DNA of 64,000 nucleotides from Xanthomonas sp. NCPPB 1128 (GTDB lineage Bacteria; Pseudomonadota; Gammaproteobacteria; Xanthomonadales; Xanthomonadaceae), in the NCBI RefSeq assembly GCF_001043115.1, contig NZ_LFME01000008.1, positions 81,313 through 145,312 on the forward strand, read 5' to 3'. The notes below the pieces were generated by a model, which worked only from the letters and a program-made list of their open reading frames with translations, was not told where the DNA came from and searched no databases. A program made the translations under genes and the position numbers. Position 1 is the stretch's first letter; each line of letters opens with the position of its first letter. This document shows, piece by piece, positions 48,102-55,964 of the stretch.

Positions 48102-50495
48102 ATGCCACTGGACGACACCGCCGCCTCGCACGTCGCGCGGCGCCCCCGGCGCTGGACGCGCCTGCTGCCGTGGCTGCGCTGGGGCACGGTGGCGCTGCTG
48201 TCGACCTTGCTGCTGCTGGACCTGGCGTTCCCGCTGCCGCTGCCGAAGTCGCGCGACACCTCGACCCTGGTGGTCGCCGCCGACGGCGGCCCGCTGCGCG
48301 CCTTCGCCGACGGCAACGGCGTCTGGCGCTATCCGGCCACGCCGGACAGCGTCTCGCCGCTGTACCTGCAGGCGCTGCTGAACTACGAGGACCGCTGGTT
48401 CTGTCAGCACCCCGGGGTCAATCCCTGGGCGCTGCTGCGCGCGGCCAAGCAGTGGCTGTTCTCGCGCCACATCGTCTCCGGCGGTTCCACCCTGACCATG
48501 CAGGTGGCGCGCATCCTGATGCCGCCCGAGGTCAGCACGCGCACGCCGTGGGGCAAGGCGCAGCAGGCGCTGCGTGCGCTGCAACTGGAAGCGCACCTGA
48601 GCAAGCGGCAGATCCTGCAGCTGTACCTGGAACGCGCGCCCTACGGCGGCACCATCGAGGGCGTGGAAGCGGCGAGCTGGGCCTACCTGGGCAAGCCGGC
48701 CGCACGCCTGTCGCAGGCCGAGGCGGCGCTGCTGGCGGTACTGCCGCAGGCGCCGAGCCGGTTGCGCCCGGACCGGCATCCGGAGGCGGCGCGCGCGGCG
48801 CGCGACAAGGTGCTCGAACGCATGGTCGCGCTGCGCGTGTGGCCGCGCGCGCAGGTCGACGACGCGCGCATCGAGCCGGTGGTGGCGCGCTCGCTGCAGA
48901 CGCCGCTGCATGCCGCACTGCTGGCCGAGCGCCTGCGCCGGCAGCGCCCGCACGCCGCGCACATCGTTTCCACCCTCGACGCCGACCTGCAGCGCACCCT
49001 CGAGGACCGGGTCAGCGCCTACTTCTCGCAACTGCCCGAGCGCACCTCCGCCGCCTTGCTGGTGGTGGACAACCGCGACCTGCAGGCGCGCGCCTACATC
49101 GGCTCGGTGCAGTTCGGCGACCGCCGTCGGCTCGGCGACGTGGACATGGTGCAGGCCTGGCGCTCGCCCGGCTCCACGCTCAAGCCGTTCCTGTACGGCA
49201 TGGCCCTGGACGACGGCCTGATCCACTCCGAAAGCCTGCTGGTCGACGCGCCGCAGAGTTTCGGCGACTACCGCCCGGGCAATTTCGACGAAGCCTTCAA
49301 CGGCCCGATCGGCGCCGCCAGCGCGTTGCGCCTGTCGCTCAACGTGCCGGCGGTGGACCTGCTCGACCGGGTCGGGCCGGCGCGCTTCGCCGCGCGCCTG
49401 AGCAACGCCGGCATCGGCCTGAAGTTCCCGCGCGGCAGCACGCCCAACCTGGCGCTGATCCTCGGCGGCACCGGCGCCAAACTCGAGGAACTGGTGGGCG
49501 CCTTCGCCGCGCTCAACCGCGACGGCATCGCCGGCCACGTGCGCTACAGCGCGTCCGACAAGCGCATCGAACGGCGGCTGATGTCGCCCGGTGCGGCCTG
49601 GATCGTGCGCGAGATGCTCGAGGCCAATCCGCGTCCGGGCTACGGCGTCGGCACCTTCGACGTCGGCACGCGCCCGCGCGTGGCGTGGAAGACCGGCACC
49701 AGCTACGGTTACCGCGATGCGTGGGCGATCGGCAGCACCCGCCGCTACACCGTCGGCGTGTGGGTGGGCCGCCCCGACGGTACGCCGCTGCCCGGCCAGT
49801 ACGGCGCGGTGACCGCGTTGCCGCTGATGTTCGAGACCATCGACAGCCTGCCGCGCCTGCGCGGCGACAACGCACCGCGGCCGATGCCCGCCAACGTGCA
49901 GCAGGTGGACGTGTGCTGGCCACTGGGCATCGCCGCCGAGCAGACCCCGCCGTCGTTGTGTCAGCGCCGTTTCTCCGCCTATGCGCTGGACGGCGCGGTG
50001 CCGCCGACCTTCGCCGAGCGCGACGCGCGGCTGTGGAGCGCCGGCCGCGAGACCGTGCAGGTGGACGCGCACAGCGGCCTGCGCCTGTCGCCGGACTGCG
50101 CGCAACCGCACGAGGCGGTCACCCGCGACCTGGCGCGCTGGCCGGCGCTGCTGACGCCGTGGCTGCACGCCAGCGAGCGCCAGGCCGGGCAACTGCCGGC
50201 GCTGGCGCCGGATTGCCGCGACGACGGCCGCGGCCGCAGCGACGTCCTGCGCATCGAAGGCCTCAACGATCGCGCCACGTTGGCGCGCGCGCCAGGCAGC
50301 ACCAGCGTGCGCCTGCAGGTGCGCGCGCTGGGCACGAGCGCGCCGGTGGACTGGCTGCTGGACGGCCGCTGGATCGCCCGCACCGAGGGCGCCCGTACCT
50401 TCCAGCGCGACTTCGCCGACGCCGGCGACCACACCCTGACCGCCCTGGCCAGCAACGGCGCCTGGACCCAGGTGCGGTTCCGGGTGTTGCGTTGA
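48102..50495 (+). CDS. pbpC: penicillin-binding protein 1C
   Basis: Bifunctional class A PBP of 797 residues. One membrane anchor (around residues 25-45) is followed by the GT51 transglycosylase with catalytic Glu96 (NYEDRWFCQHPGVNPWALLRA) and GGSTLTMQVARI, then the transpeptidase with Ser358 in SPGSTLKPF, SLN in LRLSLNVPAV and KTG in WKTGTSYGYRDAW. The C-terminal ~100 residues form the BiPBP_C domain specific to PBP1C. In E. coli pbpC is adjacent to yfhM; here the two are far apart but on the same strand. ATG follows GGGAG. Confidence 0.96.
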   Translation: MPLDDTAASHVARRPRRWTRLLPWLRWGTVALLSTLLLLDLAFPLPLPKSRDTSTLVVAADGGPLRAFADGNGVWRYPATPDSVSPLYLQALLNYEDRWFCQHPGVNPWALLRAAKQWLFSRHIVSGGSTLTMQVARILMPPEVSTRTPWGKAQQALRALQLEAHLSKRQILQLYLERAPYGGTIEGVEAASWAYLGKPAARLSQAEAALLAVLPQAPSRLRPDRHPEAARAARDKVLERMVALRVWPRAQVDDARIEPVVARSLQTPLHAALLAERLRRQRPHAAHIVSTLDADLQRTLEDRVSAYFSQLPERTSAALLVVDNRDLQARAYIGSVQFGDRRRLGDVDMVQAWRSPGSTLKPFLYGMALDDGLIHSESLLVDAPQSFGDYRPGNFDEAFNGPIGAASALRLSLNVPAVDLLDRVGPARFAARLSNAGIGLKFPRGSTPNLALILGGTGAKLEELVGAFAALNRDGIAGHVRYSASDKRIERRLMSPGAAWIVREMLEANPRPGYGVGTFDVGTRPRVAWKTGTSYGYRDAWAIGSTRRYTVGVWVGRPDGTPLPGQYGAVTALPLMFETIDSLPRLRGDNAPRPMPANVQQVDVCWPLGIAAEQTPPSLCQRRFSAYALDGAVPPTFAERDARLWSAGRETVQVDAHSGLRLSPDCAQPHEAVTRDLARWPALLTPWLHASERQAGQLPALAPDCRDDGRGRSDVLRIEGLNDRATLARAPGSTSVRLQVRALGTSAPVDWLLDGRWIARTEGARTFQRDFADAGDHTLTALASNGAWTQVRFRVLR

Positions 50496-50647
50496 GCAGC
50501 GGTGGCGCGCGCTCGTAGAAGCCAACTGTCATGCAGCCACGACGATCAGCGTAGGCGGGCGATCCGACCTCGGAAGCAGTCGGGACTGAAGTCCCTCCCA
50601 CATCGCTCCCGGACACCGATAACCGCGAATCCCTATGGGAGTCGCGG

Positions 50648-50935
50648 TCGCTTGGCTTTTGCTTTGGCTTTGGCTTTGGCTGTTGCTCTAGCTCTTGCTT
50701 TTGCTTTTGACTTGCCGGGTTCCCTTCCGAAGCGGCGAACCAGGCGGGAAACACCCGAAGGGCGGCGCACAGGGACGTGCGCCGTCCGCGGCAGGGGCAG
50801 GATGCCCCTTCCGCGGATCCCGTCTGGTTCGCGGACCCGGAGCGCGCAGCGCGGAGGGCGCGTAGGCAGGGCGCGCTTTCTTTTGGTTACCTTTTCTTTG
50901 CGCGAGCAAAGAAAAGTAACTCGCCCGTAAGGGCG
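50648..50935. repeat. Low-complexity tract plus multi-hairpin element
   Basis: A tract of GCTTTG/GCTTTT hexamer-like units (50648-50712) leads into several strong hairpins: GGCGGCGCAC/GTGCGCCGTC (50761-50785), CCGCGGCAGGGGCA/TGCCCCTTCCGCGG (about 50787-50817), and GTTACCTTTTCTTTGC/GCAAAGAAAAGTAAC (50886-50920). It ends CGCCCGTAAGGGCG. Elements of this kind are, as I recall, multi-copy in Xanthomonadaceae and often mis-called as genes. It may be a mobile repeat or a structured RNA. Confidence 0.5.
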
Positions 50936-50986
50936 AAAGCCTTTGCCGTGGCTTGAGATTTGCCTGTAGTGCGAAAAGAAGCACCA

Positions 50987-51051
50987 TAGGAGCAGCTTCA
51001 GCCGCGGCAGGCACCATCGAGACGGCCTGTCGCGGCTGAAGCCGCTCCTAC
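50987..51051. repeat. Family-A inverted pair (REPIN-like)
   Basis: Left arm 50987-51008 has changes (AGCAGCTTCAGCCGCGGC) and right arm 51029-51051 is canonical; spacer of 20 bases. It lies just downstream of the ferritin-like gene and could end its transcript. Confidence 0.8.
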
Positions 51052-51076
51052 GAGAGAGCATAAAGCCTGAGCCGGC

Positions 51077-51661
51077 TTACTTGCCGATCCAGCCTTCCAG
51101 CATGTCCGAGAACTCGTCGGCGTGCTCTTCTTCCTGGGCCAGGATCTCTTCCAGGATGCGCTTGGTGGTGGTGTCCTTGTCGCCGACGAAGTTGATCATC
51201 TCGCGGTAGCTGTCGATGGCGATGCGCTCGGCGATCAGGTTCTCCTTGACCATGTCGCGCAGGTCCTCGCCTTCCTTGTACTCGGCGTGCGAGCGCGCGG
51301 TCAGCGTATCCGGATTGAGATCCGGCTCGCCGCCCAGCTGCACGATGCGCTCGGCCAGCTTGTGCGCATGCGCCTGCTCCTGCTGCGCGTGCTCCAGGAA
51401 CTCGGACTTGACCGCGTCGGCGAGCATGCCGGCGGCCATGAAGTAGTGGCGGTAGTAGCGCAGCACGCACACGTACTCGGTGGCCAACGCGTCGTTGAGC
51501 ATCTTGATCACCGCCTCGCGGTCGGCGCTGTAGCTCTTGGTGATCGCGCCGTCCTCGATGCTCTGGCGGGCGTTGGCGCGCAGCGTGGCGGTGTCGGTGA
51601 GGCCGGCGGTGTGCTGCAGCGGCTTGGCGTCGGTGTTCGGGGAGGCTGGCTTGTTGGACAT
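51077..51661 (-). CDS. ferritin-like / bacterioferritin-related protein
   Basis: A 194-residue four-helix-bundle protein with ferroxidase-type ligands: Glu in LNDALATEYVCVLRYYRHYF, EHAQQEQAHAHKLAERI, ENLIAERIAIDSYREM and ILAQEEEHADEF. The layout is closest to bacterioferritin, but with an N-terminal extension of about 40 residues and no obvious haem Met, so it may be a Dps-like or non-haem ferritin storing iron and detoxifying peroxide. It follows a peroxiredoxin gene by 31 bases on the same strand, forming an oxidative-stress pair. Confidence 0.85.
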   Translation of the reverse strand: MSNKPASPNTDAKPLQHTAGLTDTATLRANARQSIEDGAITKSYSADREAVIKMLNDALATEYVCVLRYYRHYFMAAGMLADAVKSEFLEHAQQEQAHAHKLAERIVQLGGEPDLNPDTLTARSHAEYKEGEDLRDMVKENLIAERIAIDSYREMINFVGDKDTTTKRILEEILAQEEEHADEFSDMLEGWIGK

Positions 51662-51692
51662 GGCTGGCCGTTTCCTGTGGTGGGTAAGGGGA

Positions 51693-52175
51693 TCAGTCGG
51701 GAAGATGCTGCAGCACGTAGTCGGCTGAGGAGACCTTGAACTCGCCCGGCGCCTCGACGAACAGCGCCTTCACCACGCCGTCGTCGGCGTACAGCGCGAA
51801 GCGACGCGCCCGCACGCCCATGCCGTAGCTGCTGGCGTCCAGCTCCAGGCCTAGCGCCTTGGCGAAGTCGCCGTTGCCGTCGGACAGCATCTGCAGGCCG
51901 TCGGGCACCAGCTGGCTCTTGCCCCAGGCCTGCATCACGAACGGGTCGTTCACCGCCATGCAGTACACCTCGATGCCGCGCTTGCGGAACTCCTCGAAGT
52001 GCTCGACATAGCCGGGCAGGTGCTTCTCCGAACAGGTCGGGGTGAAGGCGCCGGGCACCGCGAACAACATCACGCGGCGGCCGTCGAACAGGGTGCGCGT
52101 ATCCACGGCTTCCACGCCGTCGCGGATGTGCTGCAGCACCACTTCGGGAATGCGTTCGCCGATCTGGATGGGCAT
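51693..52175 (-). CDS. peroxiredoxin (Prx5/AhpE-type)
   Basis: A 160-residue thiol peroxidase with the peroxidatic Cys48 in PGAFTPTCSEKHLPGY, the Prx5 signature, and a second Cys at 72 (VYCMAVND). No C-terminal resolving Cys is present, so it probably acts as a 1-Cys enzyme regenerated by glutathione/glutaredoxin or another thiol. It reduces H2O2 and organic peroxides. First of a two-gene unit with the ferritin-like gene. Confidence 0.93.
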   Translation of the reverse strand: MPIQIGERIPEVVLQHIRDGVEAVDTRTLFDGRRVMLFAVPGAFTPTCSEKHLPGYVEHFEEFRKRGIEVYCMAVNDPFVMQAWGKSQLVPDGLQMLSDGNGDFAKALGLELDASSYGMGVRARRFALYADDGVVKALFVEAPGEFKVSSADYVLQHLPD

Positions 52176-52233
52176 GTCGGGCTCCTTGGATGAACCGAGT
52201 CTAGAAACGGAAATGGGAAGGTGGCGTCAACGC

Positions 52234-52261
52234 CTTGAAAAGCGCCGTGGCAGGCCTATCT
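52234..52261 (+). promoter_or_regulatory. sigma-32 heat-shock promoter of hsp20
   Basis: CTTGAAA (52234-52240) and CCTATCT (52255-52261) are separated by 14 bases, close to the RpoH consensus CTTGAAA-N13-15-CCCCATNT. The predicted start near 52268 leaves a leader of about 77 nt before the Hsp20 ATG. Confidence 0.75.
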
Positions 52262-52344
52262 GACGGGCATGGACGGCGGGCCGGTCCCGCCGCCGCGAAC
52301 CGTCCCCTTCGGGGTGTACCTCATTCACGTTTCAGGAGACCACG

Positions 52345-52812
52345 ATGAGCATCGTCCGTTATCGCCAGTGGCCGGCCCAGGCCGCATTCCAGAACGAGAT
52401 CAAGCAGGTGTTCGACCGCTTCTTCGATCCCAACGGCGGCACCGACGAATCGGCCGTCGTCACTGCGCAGTGGGTGCCGCGCGTGGACATCAAGGAGGAG
52501 CCGGAGCGCTTCGTGCTGTACGCCGACCTGCCGGGCATCGACCCGTCGGAGATTGAGGTGTCGATGGACAAGGGCATTCTTTCGATCAAGGGCGAACGCA
52601 AGAGCGAATCGGCCGCCGACACCGAGCGTTTCTCGCGCATCGAGCGCCGCTACGGCAGCTTCCACCGCCGCTTCGCGCTGCCCGACAGCGCCGATGCGGA
52701 CGGCATTTCCGCCACCGGCTACCATGGCGTGCTGGAAGTGCGCATCCCCAAGCGTCCGGCGAGCACGCCGCGCCGCATCCAGGTCGATACCGGGGCCACG
52801 ATCGTGCAGTAA
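52345..52812 (+). CDS. Hsp20 family small heat-shock protein
   Basis: A 155-residue alpha-crystallin-type chaperone holding unfolded proteins. The N-terminal arm (FQNEIKQVFDRFF) leads to the alpha-crystallin domain (WVPRVDIKEEPERFVLYADLPGIDPSEIEVSMDKGILSIKGER ... RRFALPDSADADGISATGYHGVLEVRIPK), with the GVL signature. The C-terminal tail lacks an obvious I-x-I, having RRIQVDTG. GGAG precedes the ATG by seven bases. A sigma-32-type promoter lies upstream and a DnaJ-like co-chaperone gene downstream. Confidence 0.95.
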   Translation: MSIVRYRQWPAQAAFQNEIKQVFDRFFDPNGGTDESAVVTAQWVPRVDIKEEPERFVLYADLPGIDPSEIEVSMDKGILSIKGERKSESAADTERFSRIERRYGSFHRRFALPDSADADGISATGYHGVLEVRIPKRPASTPRRIQVDTGATIVQ

Positions 52813-52948
52813 GCGCCCGCTCGCAGCGGCGTCGCCACCGCGACGCCGCGCCCTCGCGGCCGGCCGTAGAATGGCCGGGCGATGGTGCAATGCATGCAAC
52901 CGGCCCGTTGCCGCAAGGCGGCGGGCCGACTCTTTTTTGAGGTGATGG

Positions 52949-53836
52949 ATGGAATTCAAGGATTACTACGCGACCCTGGGCGTGGAACCCAGCGCCGGCG
53001 ATGCCGAGATCAAGACCGCGTACCGGCGGCTGGCGCGCAAGTACCATCCCGACGTCAGCAAGGAGCCTGGGGCCGAAGAGAAGTTCAAGGCGATCAACGA
53101 GGCCTACGAGGCCTTGCGCGACCCGCCCAAGCGCGCCGCCTACGACCAGTTGCGCGCGCAGGGCTACCGCCCGGGCGAGGAGTTCCACGCGCCGCCGAAC
53201 TACGGTGGTGCGCAGGGCTTCGACTTCGAGGAAGTGTTCGGCAACGGCGGCGCCGGCGGCGGCTTCAGCGATTTCTTCGAGAGCCTGTTCGCCCGCCAGC
53301 AGCGCGCCCGCCAGGGCGGCGCCGGCCCCGGTCCGGGGCCGGGTGCACCGCGCGGCGATACCCGCGCCAAGCTGGCGGTGCCGCTGGAGGCGGTGTATGC
53401 CGGCGACAGCGTGCGCATCACCATCAACGGCAAGCAGCTGGACGTGCGCGTGCCCAAGGGCGTGCGCCCCGGCCAGGTGATCCGGCTGAGCGGGCAGGGC
53501 AACGGCGGCAGCAACCTGCTGCTGGAGATCGAGTACGCCGCGCATCCGCAGTTCGAGGTGGACGGCCGCAACATCCTCTACACCCTGCAGGTGACGCCCT
53601 GGCAGGCCGCGCTGGGCACCAGCATCAGCGTGCCGACCCTGGGCGGGGCGGTGGAACTGAAGATCCCGCCCGAGTCCGATGCCGGCCGCAAGCTGCGCCT
53701 GCGCGGCCGCGGCCTGCCCGGCACCCCGCCGGGCGACCAGATCGTCGAACTGGAAGTGCTGGCGCCGGCACCGGAAACCGAAGCGCAGCGCAAGGCGTAT
53801 CGCGGGCTGGCCAAGGCGTTTGGCGAGGCCGTTTGA
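52949..53836 (+). CDS. cbpA: CbpA-like DnaJ-domain co-chaperone
   Basis: A 295-residue class B J-protein. The J domain has HPD at residues 33-35 (KYHPDVSK), followed by a Gly/Phe-rich linker (GFDFEEVFGNGGAGGGFSDFFESLF), no Cys-rich zinc fingers, and two C-terminal substrate-binding beta domains (KLAVPLEAVYAGDSVRITI, ITLQV-like YTLQVTPWQAALGTSISVPTLGG). It stimulates DnaK ATPase. GAGGTGATGG before the ATG gives the ribosome site; the overlapping ATG at 52945 is out of frame. The 136 bases after hsp20 carry a GGCCGGCCGTAGAATGGCCGG hairpin-like stretch. Confidence 0.92.
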   Translation: MEFKDYYATLGVEPSAGDAEIKTAYRRLARKYHPDVSKEPGAEEKFKAINEAYEALRDPPKRAAYDQLRAQGYRPGEEFHAPPNYGGAQGFDFEEVFGNGGAGGGFSDFFESLFARQQRARQGGAGPGPGPGAPRGDTRAKLAVPLEAVYAGDSVRITINGKQLDVRVPKGVRPGQVIRLSGQGNGGSNLLLEIEYAAHPQFEVDGRNILYTLQVTPWQAALGTSISVPTLGGAVELKIPPESDAGRKLRLRGRGLPGTPPGDQIVELEVLAPAPETEAQRKAYRGLAKAFGEAV

Positions 53837-54077
53837 TTGCGGGGATTGGGGAGTCGGGATTGGGGATTCGCAAGAGCGGCGTCCCTTCGCGCTGTGGCGT
53901 TGTGGGGGCGGCATCAGCCGCAATGCCGGCCCGATAAAGCGGCCGTACCCGCTTGTGCGGCCCGGCCCGGCCTGCGCCTGCAGGCGTGACTGCGCTGGAG
54001 CCGCTGCGACGCACGGCCGCAGCGGCGTCGCCGATCCGCATACGCGCTTCGCAAGTCTGCAGCTGTGCTGCTTTTCT

Positions 54078-54140
54078 GTGGGAGGGGCTTCAGCCCCGAC
54101 GCCTCAACCTTTGAAGCGTCGGGGCTGAAGCCCCTCCCAC
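54078..54140. repeat. Family-B inverted pair, perfect arms
   Basis: Arms 54078-54102 and 54116-54140 (GTGGGAGGGGCTTCAGCCCC and its complement) match perfectly over 25 bases with a 13-base spacer. It is the strongest hairpin in the window. Confidence 0.85.
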
Positions 54141-54191
54141 AAGAGACGCCACCGGCTCTTCGTTATGGTTCCATGCATTGCCCGGCTTGTC

Positions 54192-54257
54192 GTAGGAGCG
54201 GCTTCAGCCGCGACAGGCATTACCGGTAACGCCCGTCGCGGCTGAAGCCGCTCCTAC
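54192..54257. repeat. Family-A inverted pair, perfect arms
   Basis: Arms 54192-54214 and 54235-54257 match perfectly over 23 bases with a 20-base spacer (AGGCATTACCGGTAACGCCC). Confidence 0.85.
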
Positions 54258-54357
54258 AAGGGGCGCCGATTGCAATGCAGCCTTACGCCGCGCGCTCAAA
54301 CACCGCCCGGAAACCCGCCCTTACGAATCCCCAATCCCCAATCCCGATTCCCGGCTT

Positions 54358-54735
54358 CTACGGCGCATCCTCGCCGCTGAACACACGCTCGATCACCTCG
54401 TACAGCTCGTCCTCGGAGAACGGCTTGGTGATGTAGGCGCGGGCGCCCTGGCGCATGCCCCACATGCGGTCGGTGTCCTGGTCCTTGGTGGTCACCAGGA
54501 TCACCGGGATGTTCTGCGTGGTCGGCTCGCGGCGCAGGGTGCGGGTGGCCTGGAAGCCGTTGAGGTTGGGCATCACCACGTCCATCAGCACCAGGTCCGG
54601 CAAGGACGCCTTGGCCGCTTCCACGCCGGCGGCGCCGTCGGTGGCGGTGATCGTTTCGTGCCCCAGTTTTTCGACAATGCGCTGGATGCCCAGCAACTGC
54701 GACGGCGAATCGTCGACGATCAGAATGCGTGCCAT
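54358..54735 (-). CDS. CheY-like response regulator (PilH/PilG type)
   Basis: A 125-residue stand-alone receiver domain: acidic pocket ILIVDDSPSQ, phospho-acceptor Asp52 (LVLMDVVMPN), Thr in VTTKDQDTDR and Lys in ITKPFSEDEL. Its sequence is closest in feel to PilH-type regulators of twitching motility (SQLLGIQRIVEKLGHE, MWGMRQGARAYITKPF). No pil-chp genes or histidine kinase are next to it, so its partner is elsewhere. Confidence 0.88.
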   Translation of the reverse strand: MARILIVDDSPSQLLGIQRIVEKLGHETITATDGAAGVEAAKASLPDLVLMDVVMPNLNGFQATRTLRREPTTQNIPVILVTTKDQDTDRMWGMRQGARAYITKPFSEDELYEVIERVFSGEDAP

Positions 54736-54817
54736 GTGGTTCCCCCTAGGAAGCTTGGAGTGTAGTGGCAGCGGCGCGAGGGCGGAAAGCGTTGCGTGTC
54801 ACAAAGCGCCGGCGTGG

Positions 54818-55822
54818 CTACGCGCCTGGATCCAGCCGCACCACGGTGCGCCCGAACGACTGCCCGGCCAGCATCGTGGCGAACACCTCCGGCAGGCCGG
54901 CCAGGTCCACTTCGCGGGTGCAGATGGTCTCCAGGTGGCGCGGCTTCCAGTCGCTGCCCAGGTGCTGCCAGATGCGGTCGCGCAGGTCGCGCGCGGTGCC
55001 GGCCGAGCCGATGCCCAGCAGCGACACCCCGCGCAGGATGAAGGGCATCACCGTCATGTCCAGCTCCGCGGTCGCGGCCAGCCCGGCACTGGCGACGTTG
55101 CCGTACGGTGCCGTCTGCGCCAGCAGGCTGGTCAGCATCGCCCCGCCCACGTTGTCCAGGCCGCCGCCGAAACGCACCGATTCCAGCGGCCGGCTGGTCT
55201 GCAGGGCCTCGCGCCCCAGCACCTGGGTGGCGCCCCAGGCCTTGAGCTGCTCTGCGCGCTCGGCCTTGCCGCTGACCGCATGCACCTCGAAGCCGGCGCG
55301 GCTGAAGATGTCGATCGCCAGCGAGCCGACCCCGCCGGTGGCGCCGGTCACGCACAGCGGGCCGTGCGCCGGGGTCTGGCGGTTGTCGAGCAGGCGCAGC
55401 AGCGCCAGCGCCGCGGTGAAGCCGGCGGTGCCCAGCACCATGCTCTCGCGCAGGCTCAGCCCGGCCGGCAGCGGCACCACCCACCTGGATTCCAGGCGCA
55501 CGTATGCGCTGTAGCCGCCGTCGCGGGTCTCGCTGAGGCCGCAGCCGGTGACCAGCACCGCGTCGCCTTCCTTGAACGCCGGGTCGCTGGAGGCGACCAC
55601 GTGCCCGGCCACGTCGATGCCGCCGACCAGCGGGAAGCGGCGCAGGATCTTGCCCTGGCCGGTGCCGGCCAGCGCGTCCTTGAAGTTCACCGACGACCAG
55701 GCGGCGCGGATCACCACCTCCCCGTCGCTGAGCTGGTCCAGCGACAGCGGCACGAGGCCGGCGTGGTAGCCGCTGGCGTCCTGGTGGATGCGGAAGGCGG
55801 AGAACTGGGCGGGAACGGACAT
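54818..55822 (-). CDS. YhdH/AcuI-type quinone oxidoreductase (MDR family)
   Basis: A 334-residue zinc-independent medium-chain dehydrogenase/reductase. Family features include FSAFRIHQDASGYHAGL, SSVNFKDALAGTGQGKILRRFPLVGGIDVAG, the NAD(P)H-binding GATGGVGSLAIDIFSRAGFEVHAVSGK and a C-terminal FGRTVVRLD. AcuI/YhdH enzymes reduce acrylyl-CoA with NADPH, protecting against toxic acrylate; other quinone or enone substrates are possible. ATG 55822 is chosen; upstream in-frame codons lack homology. Divergent from hflK. Confidence 0.9.
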   Translation of the reverse strand: MSVPAQFSAFRIHQDASGYHAGLVPLSLDQLSDGEVVIRAAWSSVNFKDALAGTGQGKILRRFPLVGGIDVAGHVVASSDPAFKEGDAVLVTGCGLSETRDGGYSAYVRLESRWVVPLPAGLSLRESMVLGTAGFTAALALLRLLDNRQTPAHGPLCVTGATGGVGSLAIDIFSRAGFEVHAVSGKAERAEQLKAWGATQVLGREALQTSRPLESVRFGGGLDNVGGAMLTSLLAQTAPYGNVASAGLAATAELDMTVMPFILRGVSLLGIGSAGTARDLRDRIWQHLGSDWKPRHLETICTREVDLAGLPEVFATMLAGQSFGRTVVRLDPGA

Positions 55823-55964
55823 GGAACACCTTGGTCGGCACGCAGGAATGCACCAAGATACCCTTTCGAAACGGCGGGTCTGCCCCATCTTGTAGAATCG
55901 GCGACTCATTATCCGGTGACCGGCGCGTGACCGACGCGTCGCCACCTTCCTTCTTGGAGCATGC

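Larger units (their letters stand above)
50496..51076. other. Large intergenic region rich in repeats and hairpins
   Basis: I support no gene in this ~580-base stretch. In order it holds a family-B element (50579-50601), a low-complexity CTTTGGCTTTTGC tract (about 50648-50712), a compact multi-hairpin element (about 50750-50935) and a family-A inverted pair (50987-51051). Open frames crossing it give Ala-Lys or Arg-rich low-complexity peptides and look non-coding. Confidence 0.6.
53837..54357. other. Repeat-filled intergenic region
   Basis: No gene seen in about 520 bases. Two inverted family-C arrays (53840-53870 and 54324-54354) bracket a family-B pair (54078-54140) and a family-A pair (54192-54257). 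It separates convergent cbpA and the CheY-like gene, so bidirectional termination is a likely use. Confidence 0.65.

Noticed and set aside
50502..51061. Open frames on both strands after pbpC (including an Ala-Lys repeat peptide)
   Set aside because: They coincide with repeats and hairpins, have low-complexity translations and no ribosome sites, so I treat the region as non-coding.
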